Made by a program: the position numbers and the translations under genes. A stretch of DNA of 64,000 bases. Source: Aurantibacter aestuarii. GTDB lineage: Bacteria; Bacteroidota; Bacteroidia; Flavobacteriales; Flavobacteriaceae. This document shows, in pieces, positions 50,404 to 58,249 of this stretch (the stretch's first letter is position 1; the number at the start of each line of letters is the position of its first letter). The notes under the pieces are model-generated. The model saw only the letters and a program-made list of their open reading frames with translations. It did no database searches and was not told the DNA's origin. Location of the stretch: contig NZ_PXOQ01000015.1 of the NCBI RefSeq assembly GCF_003008425.1, positions 124,001 through 188,000 of the forward strand. The letters are read 5' to 3'.

Positions 50404-51207
50404 ATGGGATTGTTTAAAAAAAATCCTTTTGGACATAATTTATTTATAAAAAAATGGCTAATTCGCATATTAGGAGTTCTGTCTCATCGTAGATTTAGAG
50501 GTTTTAATGAATTACAAATTGATGGTTCAGAAATATTAAAAACCCTACCGGATACTAATGTATTATTCATTTCAAATCATCAAACTTATTTTGCAGATGT
50601 GGTATCGATGTTTCATGTTTTTAATGCAAGTTTAAGTGGAAGAGACGATAATATTAAAAACGTAGGCTATTTATGGAATCCAAAACTTAATTTATATTAT
50701 GTGGCGGCTAAAGAAACCATGAGTGCAGGGTTATTGCCCAAAATTTTAGCCTATGTTGGCTCTATCTCTATAGAAAGAACCTGGAGAAGTGAAGGTAAAG
50801 ATGTAAACCGTCAAGTAAAGATGAGTGACATTTCAGCCATTAGCAAAGCGTTAGACGATGGTTGGGTGATTACTTTCCCGCAAGGTACAACCACACCTTT
50901 TAAACCTATTAGAAAAGGAACCGCACACATTATTAAACGTTATAAACCAATTGTTATACCTATTGTTATAGATGGTTTTAGACGAAGTTTTGATAAAAAA
51001 GGACTTCGAATTAAAAAGAAAAATATACTTCAAACTTTTGAAATTAAGGAGCCGCTAAAAATTGATTATGATAATGAATCTATAGAAGACATTGTTGAGA
51101 AAATTGAATATGCTATAGAACAACATCCTTCATTTTTAAAAGTTCTTACACCACAACAGCTTAAAGAACAGGAAGAATTAAATGAACAGCGAAGATGGAA
51201 ATCTTAA
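50404..51207 (+). CDS. 1-acylglycerol-3-phosphate-type acyltransferase
   Basis: A 267-aa PlsC-like acyltransferase on the inner membrane. Block I reads LFISNHQTYFADVVSMF: the His is separated from the Asp by five residues rather than the usual four (HX5D). Block II is around GYLWNPKLNLYYVAAKETM, block III is TFPQGTTTPFKPIRKGTAHI (EGTR-type, here QGTT), and block IV is KPIVIPIVIDGF. The family acylates lysophosphatidic acid or related lysolipids, and the altered blocks I and III point to a flavobacterial subgroup with an undetermined acceptor. Single gene; its end overlaps the next minus-strand gene by four bases. Confidence 0.88.
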   Translation: MGLFKKNPFGHNLFIKKWLIRILGVLSHRRFRGFNELQIDGSEILKTLPDTNVLFISNHQTYFADVVSMFHVFNASLSGRDDNIKNVGYLWNPKLNLYYVAAKETMSAGLLPKILAYVGSISIERTWRSEGKDVNRQVKMSDISAISKALDDGWVITFPQGTTTPFKPIRKGTAHIIKRYKPIVIPIVIDGFRRSFDKKGLRIKKKNILQTFEIKEPLKIDYDNESIEDIVEKIEYAIEQHPSFLKVLTPQQLKEQEELNEQRRWKS

Positions 51208-51842
51208 ATTTCTAACTTTCTTAATTCATTATAATTTTTATTAAGTTTCTTTAATAAGAAGCCATAAATTATTTTATAAAATAACCAGATTACTGCAACA
51301 AAAACTAATGCTAGGCCAGCAAGTGAGGCATAAAAACCTGCCATTTGTAAATTACTGTAATGGGATAGGTTATCTAATAAAATAGGAGAATTGTGTATTG
51401 AAATATAGAAACCTATAACCATAGAAACAGCAATAACTACTAAGTTGTAGATTACATAAAACTTTACAATTTTTCTTGTTTTTAGAATATTTTTCATCAG
51501 AAGCTTTGCATTATCCAAGGTGCTAATAGCTTTATAAGATTTGTATAATAAATAAACAAACAGACCTATAATGGCATAACTTACTACAGTTAATATTTCA
51601 TCTAAATAACCATCACCATAAACCATAGCGATACTTTGGTTATATCTATCTGAAAAAAGTAAAGGCAATACATTAATAAGTATCCAGAATACAAATTCTC
51701 CAATACTTATATAAAATAAAGTTTTTACTATATTAGAAGATTTCTTCTGTAGCATATTATAAATATCTGTAGCAGAAAAAGTATTTTCTGGAGTATTGGA
51801 ACTTTCTTTCCAATGCTTTTTTAATAATTCTAATTCATCCAT
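51204..51842 (-). CDS. Membrane protein next to an ECF sigma gene, possible anti-sigma-type partner
   Basis: A 212-aa protein with a cytoplasmic N-terminus of about 40 residues (MDELELLKKHWKESSNTPENTF) and four transmembrane helices (VKTLFYISIGEFVFWILINVLPLLF, LTVVSYAIIGLFVYLLYKSY, IYNLVVIAVSMVIGFYISI, FYASLAGLALVFVAVIWLFYKII in their cores). It begins five bases after the ECF sigma stop, and this order, sigma followed by a multi-helix membrane protein starting MDEL..LK..W, is known in Bacteroidota. By position an anti-sigma role is inferred. No ZAS or RskA motif is visible. Confidence 0.75.
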   Translation of the reverse strand: MDELELLKKHWKESSNTPENTFSATDIYNMLQKKSSNIVKTLFYISIGEFVFWILINVLPLLFSDRYNQSIAMVYGDGYLDEILTVVSYAIIGLFVYLLYKSYKAISTLDNAKLLMKNILKTRKIVKFYVIYNLVVIAVSMVIGFYISIHNSPILLDNLSHYSNLQMAGFYASLAGLALVFVAVIWLFYKIIYGFLLKKLNKNYNELRKLEI

Positions 51843-51847
51843 TATTA

Positions 51848-52342
51848 TTACGGATTTAATATGGTTCTTAACTTGGTTTTCACTCGATTCATTTTCACTC
51901 TGGCATTCACTTCGCTTATTCCTAAGGTTTCACTTATTTCACTATAATTCTTATCTTCTAAATACAAAAACACTAAAGCTTTATCTATATCATTAAGTTG
52001 TTGCAAGGCTTGATACATTAGTTTTAACTGTTGTTCTGTAGTATCATCATATTCTTCCTGAGAAATTTTAAATTCTACAGTATCAAACTCTTGAGTCTGG
52101 ATACGTCGTTTAGATTTTCGATATAAGGTTATTGCAGTATTTAAACCAATTCGGTACATCCAAGTACTAAACTTGGCATCACCACGAAATTTAGGATAGG
52201 CTTTAAATAATTGTATGGTTATTTCCTGAAACAAATCATTATGAGCATCGTAATTGTTAGTATACAACCTACATACCTTATGCACAATGTTTTGGTGCTT
52301 TTCTAATAACGTAACAAATTCTTTCTTTTCTACTTCCGTCAA
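51848..52342 (-). CDS. ECF-family RNA polymerase sigma factor (first of two)
   Basis: A 164-aa sigma-70 factor of the ECF type. Region 2 reads LYTNNYDAHNDLFQEITIQLFKAYPKFRGDAKFSTWMYRIGLNTAI (key residues DxxxLFQEIxxxLFxxxxxFxGxxxFSTWMYRIxxNTAI), then a linker, and region 4 is YLEDKNYSEISETLGISEVNARVKMNRVKTKL in its key residues. Start MTEVEKKEFVTLLEK. The paired membrane-protein gene follows. No -7 element is clear in the 190-base divergent region before it. Cytoplasmic, probably controlled by its partner. Confidence 0.93.
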   Translation of the reverse strand: MTEVEKKEFVTLLEKHQNIVHKVCRLYTNNYDAHNDLFQEITIQLFKAYPKFRGDAKFSTWMYRIGLNTAITLYRKSKRRIQTQEFDTVEFKISQEEYDDTTEQQLKLMYQALQQLNDIDKALVFLYLEDKNYSEISETLGISEVNARVKMNRVKTKLRTILNP

Positions 52343-52499
52343 TGGTGATGGATTTGGTTAAAATCTACTTTGGTTTCTTATAAGTAAAATAAATATATGT
52401 TTTGTTACACATAAAATGAATTTTTTACTAAAAATTACAATTCATCCTTATAATATAACAGTTCAGTATTTTTTTATTTATTTAAATGGTCCTTTAAAA

Positions 52500-52507
52500 T
52501 ACATTTG
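52500..52507 (+). promoter_or_regulatory. Putative promoter -7 element of the LytS/LytTR operon
   Basis: TACATTTG matches TAnnTTTG, 25 bases before the ATG at 52533. A TTA stands where TTG is expected 19 bases upstream. Confidence 0.5.
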
Positions 52508-52532
52508 TTATAAACTTTAAAACCTCCGTATT

Positions 52533-53159
52533 ATGACAAAGTTATTTTTAATTATTGCCACTTTAATGGCGCCTTTTGTAGTAGCTCAAAATAATTATGA
52601 TGTACTCATGCAAAACGCTTTACAAGAAAAAGATTTTGATGCCCTGTGTAATAAATTTAAAGAAGTAAATAAACAATTTCCAGATCAGTGGTTACCAAAT
52701 TACTATTTAGCTTATCATAACATTAATAATTCTTTCTTAAATTTAAAAGATGAAGACCATTTTAAAGAAAAATTGGAAAATGCTCAGTACTATATAGACA
52801 GAGCTCACGATTTAAAACCAGACAAAGCCGAATTATTGGTTTTACAAGCAAAGTTGTATCTGGCATATGTTGTTAGTAATACTGAAAAATACGGAAGAAG
52901 TTATGCTCCAATTATTACAAAGCTTAATAATGATGCATTCCTATTAGCTCCAAATAATCCAAGAGTAGTTTTAAACAAAGCACAGTGGGAGATAGGAATG
53001 GCTAAATACTTTGGTTCAAGTACAAAAAGCCTATGTAAAGATTTAGAGTTAGCTTTAAATAAGTTTCAGGATTTTAAAAGTAAAGGAAACTATGCACCTT
53101 CTTGGGGTTTAGATGAAATTAAAAAAGAATTATCTTCCTGTAAAGAAATGAGTAAATGA
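52533..53159 (+). CDS. Exported TPR-like protein leading the LytS operon
   Basis: A 208-aa secreted protein with signal peptide MTKLFLIIATLMAPFVVAQ. The mature part is helical with TPR-like pairs (YYLAYHNINNSFLNLKDEDHF, AQYYIDRAHDLKPDKAELLVLQAKLYLAYV, in part), NPRVVLNKAQWEIGMAKYFG, then a Cys-containing end. Stop overlaps the start of the histidine kinase gene by four bases (ATGA). Its position in front of a kinase suggests a periplasmic sensor or ligand-binding partner, which is inference. I do not know the family name. Confidence 0.8.
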   Translation: MTKLFLIIATLMAPFVVAQNNYDVLMQNALQEKDFDALCNKFKEVNKQFPDQWLPNYYLAYHNINNSFLNLKDEDHFKEKLENAQYYIDRAHDLKPDKAELLVLQAKLYLAYVVSNTEKYGRSYAPIITKLNNDAFLLAPNNPRVVLNKAQWEIGMAKYFGSSTKSLCKDLELALNKFQDFKSKGNYAPSWGLDEIKKELSSCKEMSK

Positions 53160-54478
53160 AAAAAAATATAATTATCACATTTTGTATAGGCACACTAATT
53201 TTTTTGATAGGCTCTTACTATTTTAAAGATTTTAAATTTTTAAATGCGAATGAGTTATTAGTCACTTTTGTATTCTATCAGCTTTACGCATTTGTTTTAG
53301 GTTTTTCTAATATGCTTTTTTTTAAGGTGCTTCATAAAAATGAGAATTTAAAAGCATGGTACATTAAATCAATAATAGGAGTTTTAGGTTCTGGACTAAT
53401 TACGCTTTTAGGCTTGTTTTTACTGCGTTGGTTTACATCGGTTATTTACAATGGTAATAGTTTCAATTTTTTTATAACACATGAAACCATTAAAGCTTAT
53501 CAGTTTGGCTTATGGATAACATTAACAGTAGTAATAATTTTTCATGTGATTTATTACTATAATTCATTTCAAAAGCAAAAATTAAAGGAACAAAAAGTAA
53601 TTGCAGGAACAGCCAATGCAAAATTCGATGCTCTTAAAAGTCAATTAGATCCACATTTTTTATTTAATAGTTTGAATGTTCTTAATAGTTTAATTGAAGA
53701 AAATAAAGATAAAGCACAAGATTTTACTACTGGACTTTCTAAAGTTTATAGATATGTTTTGGAACAAAAGAATAAAGAACTAGTAAGTTTAGAAGAAGAA
53801 TTAGCGTTTGCAAGAATTTATATGTCCCTTTTAAAAATGCGATTTGAAGATAGCTTGAAATTTGAAGCTCCAAAAGTATTAGCAAACAGCGAAAGTAAAG
53901 TTGTGCCTCTTTCTCTCCAATTAGTTTTAGAAAATGCTGTAAAGCATAATGTTGTAAACAGTAAAAACCCATTAAAGATTGTGATTAAAGAAGAAAATGG
54001 AGCGCTGGTAATAGAAAATAACATTCAACCAAAAAAAACATTAGAGCAATCCAGTGGTTTTGGACTAACTAATATTACACAACGATACCAATTATTAACC
54101 CATAGAAAAGTTCAAGTGCTTAAAAACGATAAAATTTTTAGAGTTAGTATACCCATTTTAACAAAACAAATAGAAATTATGAAACAAATAGAACAGTATA
54201 GTACTGATAGTGCTTATTTAAGAGCTCAAAAAAGAGTTGACGATTTAAAAGGATTTTATTCAAACCTTATGTCTTACTGTATAATTATACCATTTTTAAT
54301 TGGGGTTAATTATTATTCAGGTTGGGGTTATAAATGGTTTTGGTTTCCCATGTTTGGATGGGGTATAGGCTTATGTTTTCATGCTTTTGGAGTCTTTGGC
54401 TTTGGAAATACGTGGGAGCAAAAACAAATAAAAAACCACATGGATAAAGAACTAAATAAAACTAAAAAATGGAATTAA
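53156..54478 (+). CDS. LytS-type sensor histidine kinase fused to a C-terminal 2TM domain
   Basis: A 440-aa kinase. Residues 1-140 contain four transmembrane helices. The kinase core has LKSQLDPHFLFNSLNVLNSLIEE near residue 175 with the conserved His, N box PLSLQLVLENAVKHNV near 250, and G box GFGLTNITQRYQL near 300. This is the His_kinase/HATPase arrangement of LytS/YpdA. After the ATPase a 2TM domain follows at about 350-430 (RAQKRVDDLKGFYSNL, MFGWGIGLCFHAFGVFGF, WEQKQIKNHMDKE). A membrane domain after the catalytic core is unusual. Start overlaps the preceding gene, and the stop overlaps the 2TM gene by ten bases. Confidence 0.93.
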   Translation: MKKNIIITFCIGTLIFLIGSYYFKDFKFLNANELLVTFVFYQLYAFVLGFSNMLFFKVLHKNENLKAWYIKSIIGVLGSGLITLLGLFLLRWFTSVIYNGNSFNFFITHETIKAYQFGLWITLTVVIIFHVIYYYNSFQKQKLKEQKVIAGTANAKFDALKSQLDPHFLFNSLNVLNSLIEENKDKAQDFTTGLSKVYRYVLEQKNKELVSLEEELAFARIYMSLLKMRFEDSLKFEAPKVLANSESKVVPLSLQLVLENAVKHNVVNSKNPLKIVIKEENGALVIENNIQPKKTLEQSSGFGLTNITQRYQLLTHRKVQVLKNDKIFRVSIPILTKQIEIMKQIEQYSTDSAYLRAQKRVDDLKGFYSNLMSYCIIIPFLIGVNYYSGWGYKWFWFPMFGWGIGLCFHAFGVFGFGNTWEQKQIKNHMDKELNKTKKWN

Positions 54479-54786
54479 AATTTAATACTTTAGAAGAGCA
54501 ACTTGCTTATGATCGCGCTGTAAAAAGAGTAAAAGAATTAAAATCTTTTTATATTCATTTAGCTGTATTTTTAGCTATTAATTTATTTATCGTTTATATT
54601 AATTTTACTAACCTAAAACCCAATGAAAGTTATTTTCAGATGAAGAATTTTTATACCTTTATTTTTTGGGGGATTGGCCTATTAGCTCATGCAGCATCTG
54701 TTTTTTTACCACAAATGTTAATGTCAAAAAACTGGGAAAAAAGAAAAATAGATGAGTATATAAATAGAGAACGACTGAATAACTAG
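54469..54786 (+). CDS. Stand-alone 2TM-domain protein
   Basis: A 105-aa protein made of the 2TM domain only: AYDRAVKRVKELKSFYIHLAVFLAINLFIVYI (basic helix and first membrane helix) and a second helix in FIFWGIGLLAHAASVFL followed by WEKRKIDEYINRE. The pattern RAxKRVxxLKxFYxxL...FWGIGLxxHAxxVF...WExxxIxxxxxxE aligns closely with the C-terminus of the upstream kinase, so the two probably interact or compete. Overlaps the kinase gene by ten bases and precedes the response-regulator gene by six bases. Role unknown. Confidence 0.85.
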   Translation: MELKFNTLEEQLAYDRAVKRVKELKSFYIHLAVFLAINLFIVYINFTNLKPNESYFQMKNFYTFIFWGIGLLAHAASVFLPQMLMSKNWEKRKIDEYINRERLNN

Positions 54787-54792
54787 CTTATA

Positions 54793-55548
54793 ATGTTAAA
54801 TACAGTAATTATAGAAGATGAAAAGCCATCTGCCAGGCGTTTAAATCGTATGGTTGATGAGTTAGGAGTGTCTAATCTAGCAGTTCTGCACAGTGTAGAA
54901 GAAGCCATAAGTTGGTTTAAGGTGAATAAGCATCCCGATTTAATTTTTTTGGATATCCAATTAGGTGATGGGTTATCTTTTGAGATTTTTGAAGAAGTAA
55001 AAGTACTTTCAGCTATTATCTTTACGACAGCTTATGATGCCTATGCTTTAAAAGCCTTTAAGTTAAATAGTATAGATTATTTGTTAAAACCAATAGACAA
55101 AAACGAACTTAGTACCGCAGTTGTTAAGTTTAAAGATGTACATCAAAAAGGTTCAAGTATAAATATAGAAACTATTCACCAACTTATTTCTCAACAAAAA
55201 GAGCCAATATACAAGACTCGCTTTTCAGTTAAAATTGGGCAGCATTTAAAACTTATAGAAGTTCATTCTATCTCCTGTTTTTATTCGGAGAATAAGTCTA
55301 CATTAGTTCATACTTCAGAAAATAGAAGTTATGTTTTGGATACTAATTTAGATCAATTGGAATCTGAATTAAACCCAGAACAATTTTTTAGGGTAAGTAG
55401 AAAGTTTATCATTCATATAAAAACAATAAGAGATATTATATCCTATACTAATTCACGACTAGAAATAAAATTGCAACCCGAATTAAAAGACCAAAATATT
55501 ATAGTTTCAAGAGAGCGTGTAAAAGCTTTTAAGGAATGGCTAAATTAA
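54793..55548 (+). CDS. LytTR-type response regulator
   Basis: A 251-aa regulator. The receiver domain (about 3-118) starts TVIIEDEKPSARRLNRMV with the acidic pocket, has the phosphorylated Asp in DLIFLDIQLGDGLSF near residue 55, TTAYDAYALKAFKLNSIDYLLKPID (Thr and Lys positions) near 80-105. The C-terminal LytTR DNA-binding domain (about 140-245) has FSVKIGQHLKLIEVHSISCFYSENKST and FFRVSRKFIIHIKTIRDI in their key residues. It is paired with the LytS-2TM kinase. The stop is inside the end of the opposite LETM1-like gene: the two genes overlap tail to tail by nine bases. Confidence 0.94.
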   Translation: MLNTVIIEDEKPSARRLNRMVDELGVSNLAVLHSVEEAISWFKVNKHPDLIFLDIQLGDGLSFEIFEEVKVLSAIIFTTAYDAYALKAFKLNSIDYLLKPIDKNELSTAVVKFKDVHQKGSSINIETIHQLISQQKEPIYKTRFSVKIGQHLKLIEVHSISCFYSENKSTLVHTSENRSYVLDTNLDQLESELNPEQFFRVSRKFIIHIKTIRDIISYTNSRLEIKLQPELKDQNIIVSRERVKAFKEWLN

Positions 55549-56754
55549 GTCCTCGTTTTCATTGATTGTTTGGTTAACCTTGTTGTCGTCAAATGCAGAA
55601 GGCATCATATTAGGAAGTAATTTCACAAAAATAGGAAGTAAAATTGCACCTCCAGGTAGCATAAATATGGCTAAACTTGGAATAGTTTTTAAAATATCCA
55701 ATAATTGAAATTGTACTTTTTCTTGCTCTTCCTTACTTAATTCTCTAATTGTTGACTGTGTAAGAAGTACCATTAACTCTCTACTTTGAGAAATTTCCTT
55801 TAAAATTCGTTTACTGTTACGTTTAATTAATTTTATAACTAATTGTGAGGAATTATCATAAAAATTATTCAGCTTATTTGAAGTTTTAAAAATGGAAGAA
55901 TTTTTATGATTAAAATAGAAATGTGTCATCTCATTTAAAGAATTTTCAATAAATTCTTTTTTAATATTCATATCAGCTCCTAAAGCTTTTATAAAATTAT
56001 AAGATTTATCATCTTCAAATACAGGTTCCCATATAGTAAAAGTTGCAATGTCTAGAAAATAAAGTTTTTCAACTTGTTTAAACTTTGTTTCTATAAGCCT
56101 TCTGTAATTAAGATCTACATCATATTGTTTTTTCTTTTGATAATATAATGAGTCTGAAATTTGTTTTAAAGCACTTTTTTTCTCTTTTTTTCTCGCTTTT
56201 TTAAAGGCGTAAATATCATTCGTGATATTAAGAATGATATATTCTAATTCTTTTAGATAGTCATGAGTATTAATTTCTTTTTCTAGAAACTTATCATAAG
56301 CTAAAACGTCTAAAAATAATAAAGAGTTAGTGGTCTGCTTATTAAAATGTTTAGTAAAAATGTTTTGGTCTATTTGTACATGCTCATGTATAATACGCTC
56401 TAATTGTTGTCTAGCATCTTTTCCAGCGATAAATTTATCCCATAAAGTAAGTTCAACCACCTCAATACTATTAAAGAAGTTTAAAAGCGATAAAACAAAG
56501 TCATTAAATTGAAACTTCTCGTGATGAATATTATATGTATAATAAAAAGCAGTCACTAAATTAAGCTTCTCAATTTCATCTTGAGAAAATTCTTGCTCAA
56601 TATTAAAATTAAATATTGAAGAAGAACTATAACCGTAAACAAACCTATGTTCTCTTAAAATATTATATAAATCTCTAAGACTTAGTTTTATAGGTTTAAG
56701 CGGTTTTACAAATTCTCCGAATTTTTTAATCCAGCCACTGGCAGAAGGATTCAT
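55540..56754 (-). CDS. LETM1-related protein (biofilm-associated type)
   Basis: A 404-aa helical protein with coiled-coil-rich segments (EYIILNITNDIYAFKKARKKEKK, in part) and a C-terminal LETM1-like region near 330-395: ELMVLLTQSTIRELSKEEQEKVQFQLLDIL, PSLAIFMLPGGAILLPIFVKLLPNMMPSAF in key residues (IPGGxxLLPxLxKxxPxxLPSxF), which forms a membrane-embedded helix. LETM1-related proteins of this kind are known from flavobacteria as biofilm-associated proteins. Mitochondrial LETM1 is a cation/proton antiporter or ribosome-binding protein; the bacterial role is unknown. Has its own -7 element. Confidence 0.85.
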   Translation of the reverse strand: MNPSASGWIKKFGEFVKPLKPIKLSLRDLYNILREHRFVYGYSSSSIFNFNIEQEFSQDEIEKLNLVTAFYYTYNIHHEKFQFNDFVLSLLNFFNSIEVVELTLWDKFIAGKDARQQLERIIHEHVQIDQNIFTKHFNKQTTNSLLFLDVLAYDKFLEKEINTHDYLKELEYIILNITNDIYAFKKARKKEKKSALKQISDSLYYQKKKQYDVDLNYRRLIETKFKQVEKLYFLDIATFTIWEPVFEDDKSYNFIKALGADMNIKKEFIENSLNEMTHFYFNHKNSSIFKTSNKLNNFYDNSSQLVIKLIKRNSKRILKEISQSRELMVLLTQSTIRELSKEEQEKVQFQLLDILKTIPSLAIFMLPGGAILLPIFVKLLPNMMPSAFDDNKVNQTINENEDLI

Positions 56755-56770
56755 AGAAATATATTTTCTG

Positions 56771-56778
56771 CAAATATA
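56771..56778 (-). promoter_or_regulatory. Putative promoter -7 element of the LETM1-like gene
   Basis: Minus strand TATATTTG, full TAnnTTTG match followed by C, 17 bases before the ATG. Confidence 0.6.
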
Positions 56779-56837
56779 ATTTAAATACTTAAAGCAATGC
56801 TTTTAAATTATGTTAACAGAAGTTTAACAAGAGTGTT

Positions 56838-56875
56838 AAAACCGAACGACGAATTCTATCGTATATTGTGATAGA
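56838..56875 (+). promoter_or_regulatory. Candidate ECF-type promoter and inverted repeat before the DUF4331 gene
   Basis: AAAACC at 56838-56843, 16 bases, then CGTA at 56860-56863 has the layout of an ECF promoter (-35 with AACC, -10 with CGT). An overlapping inverted repeat TCTATC-N9-GATAGA spans 56855-56875. Neither was found in front of the sodC-sigma operon, so the link to the nearby sigma factor is only a suggestion. Confidence 0.3.
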
Positions 56876-56910
56876 GAACAAATTAATAAACTAAAAAAAT
56901 CTCAAAAATT

Positions 56911-57567
56911 ATGAAAAAACTAAAAATTATTTTAGGAGTAGGCTTGCTAGCGGTAGCAGGTTATTTTACGGTTGCTGCCGATCACATTGATGCACCAGCT
57001 GTTATGGGCGGGTCTAGTGATATCACGGACTATTTTGCCTTTCAAGGTCAAGACAATAACAATATAGTTTTTGTAGCTAATGTTCAGGGTCTATTGGCTC
57101 CTGGCTCTGCAACTTCATCAGCTACATTCGATGAAAATGTAATGATTGAATTTAATATTGATACAAATGCAGATGCAGTTGAAGACTTAGTAATACAAGC
57201 GGTACCAAGAGACGGTAAAATGTATTTCTTTGGACCGTACCAACCAAATTCTACAGGTATATCTTCAACTATTAAATCTGAAGCATTAGCGACTAGTGTT
57301 AACATATCTCAATATGGAGGTGCAGCAGCTATAAGTAATAGTTCTGTTTCTGGAATTAAAGCTTTTGCGGGACCTAGAGATGATCCTTTCTTTTTTGACT
57401 TTGCACAATACAGCGAAATAATAGCTGGAAATGCTACAAGTTTTAATAACCCAGGTTCAGATACTTTTGCAGGTACAAACGTTATGTCGATAGTAGTGGA
57501 AGTACCTAAAGCTTTATTAGGAGGATCTGGTTCAATTAATACTTGGGTTGAGTCTAAAAGAAAATAA
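56911..57567 (+). CDS. DUF4331-family secreted protein, N-terminal half
   Basis: A 218-aa exported protein. Signal peptide LKIILGVGLLAVAGYFTVAA precedes the DUF4331 start signature ADHIDAPAVMGGSSDITDYFAFQGQDNNNIVFVANVQGLL in its key residues (SSHxDAPxxxxxxxADITDxYAFxxP). The middle part FDENVMIEFNIDTNADAVEDLVIQ and the RDDPFFFDFAQY segment are also typical; the usual full-length DUF4331 protein (about 400-500 aa) would continue, but here a stop follows. The next gene continues the family (see entry). An Asp/Asn-rich fold without known ligand. Confidence 0.88.
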   Translation: MKKLKIILGVGLLAVAGYFTVAADHIDAPAVMGGSSDITDYFAFQGQDNNNIVFVANVQGLLAPGSATSSATFDENVMIEFNIDTNADAVEDLVIQAVPRDGKMYFFGPYQPNSTGISSTIKSEALATSVNISQYGGAAAISNSSVSGIKAFAGPRDDPFFFDFAQYSEIIAGNATSFNNPGSDTFAGTNVMSIVVEVPKALLGGSGSINTWVESKRK

Positions 57568-57596
57568 TTAGTTAAACACTTTAAAAATATAGAAAA

Positions 57597-58160
57597 ATGA
57601 AATCAATAAAAATATTACTTACAGCAACATGCTTATCGGTATTTCTTTTTAACTGTTCAGAAGATGACGTAAATGACAGAAACTTTGCAACATCTCCTGA
57701 AGGAGAACCAATAGAACAGTTTGATGGGACTTATACCTTAGAAGATCAAATGGCTAGACCAGCAATTAATACAGTTTTTGTTAATTCTGGTAGTAAAGAC
57801 ACCTTCAATACAACTTTGCCTGCAGATATGGGAAGTGCTTTTCAATCTAGTTTTGAAGCTAAATTACTAGCTTTAAATCCAGGGTACACTACTAACGCAT
57901 TAGGTTTAGACGCTGCAACTTTTACAACTGTTCTTGCTACAGACGTTTTAACTGTATCTTTAGATGGGACAACAACTTTCTTTGATGGAACAAATGTTTT
58001 AACTGGTAGAACTTTAGCCGATGACGTTATTAATGTAGAATTATTATTAATTTTTGGAGGACCAATGGGAGCAGACAATCCAGGTTTAACAAATGATAAT
58101 GTTGATGCTAACGACAAACCATTCTTAAATTCATTCCCTTATTTAGCTTCTCCTTGGTAG
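57597..58160 (+). CDS. DUF4331-family lipoprotein, C-terminal half
   Basis: A 187-aa lipoprotein: leader ILLTATCLSVFLFNC with lipobox. The mature part carries the pattern of the C-terminal portion of DUF4331: MARPAINTVFVNSGSKDTFNTTLPADMG (key residues RxxxPxIxTxFV..G.KDxFNxxxP), GLDAATFTTVLATDVLTVS, LTGRTLADDVINVELLLIFGG and DNVDANDKPFLNSFPYLASPW at the end. Together with the upstream gene it makes one full-length DUF4331 set in two secreted pieces, one soluble and one lipid-anchored. Follows by 29 bases; a terminator follows. Confidence 0.85.
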   Translation: MKSIKILLTATCLSVFLFNCSEDDVNDRNFATSPEGEPIEQFDGTYTLEDQMARPAINTVFVNSGSKDTFNTTLPADMGSAFQSSFEAKLLALNPGYTTNALGLDAATFTTVLATDVLTVSLDGTTTFFDGTNVLTGRTLADDVINVELLLIFGGPMGADNPGLTNDNVDANDKPFLNSFPYLASPW

Positions 58161-58173
58161 AATCTAAATAACA

Positions 58174-58214
58174 TAAAAAGGCATTTAGAATTTTCTAAAT
58201 GCCTTTTTTTTTTA
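58174..58214 (+). terminator. Intrinsic terminator/attenuator after the DUF4331 pair
   Basis: Stem AAAAAGGCATTTAGAA / TTCTAAATGCCTTTTT with a TT-containing loop and a long T run between the second DUF4331 gene and the TPR lipoprotein gene. Read-through would allow the TPR gene to be expressed at a lower level. Confidence 0.88.
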
Positions 58215-58249
58215 TAAAACAAACAACAACAAACAAAATAATAACCATT

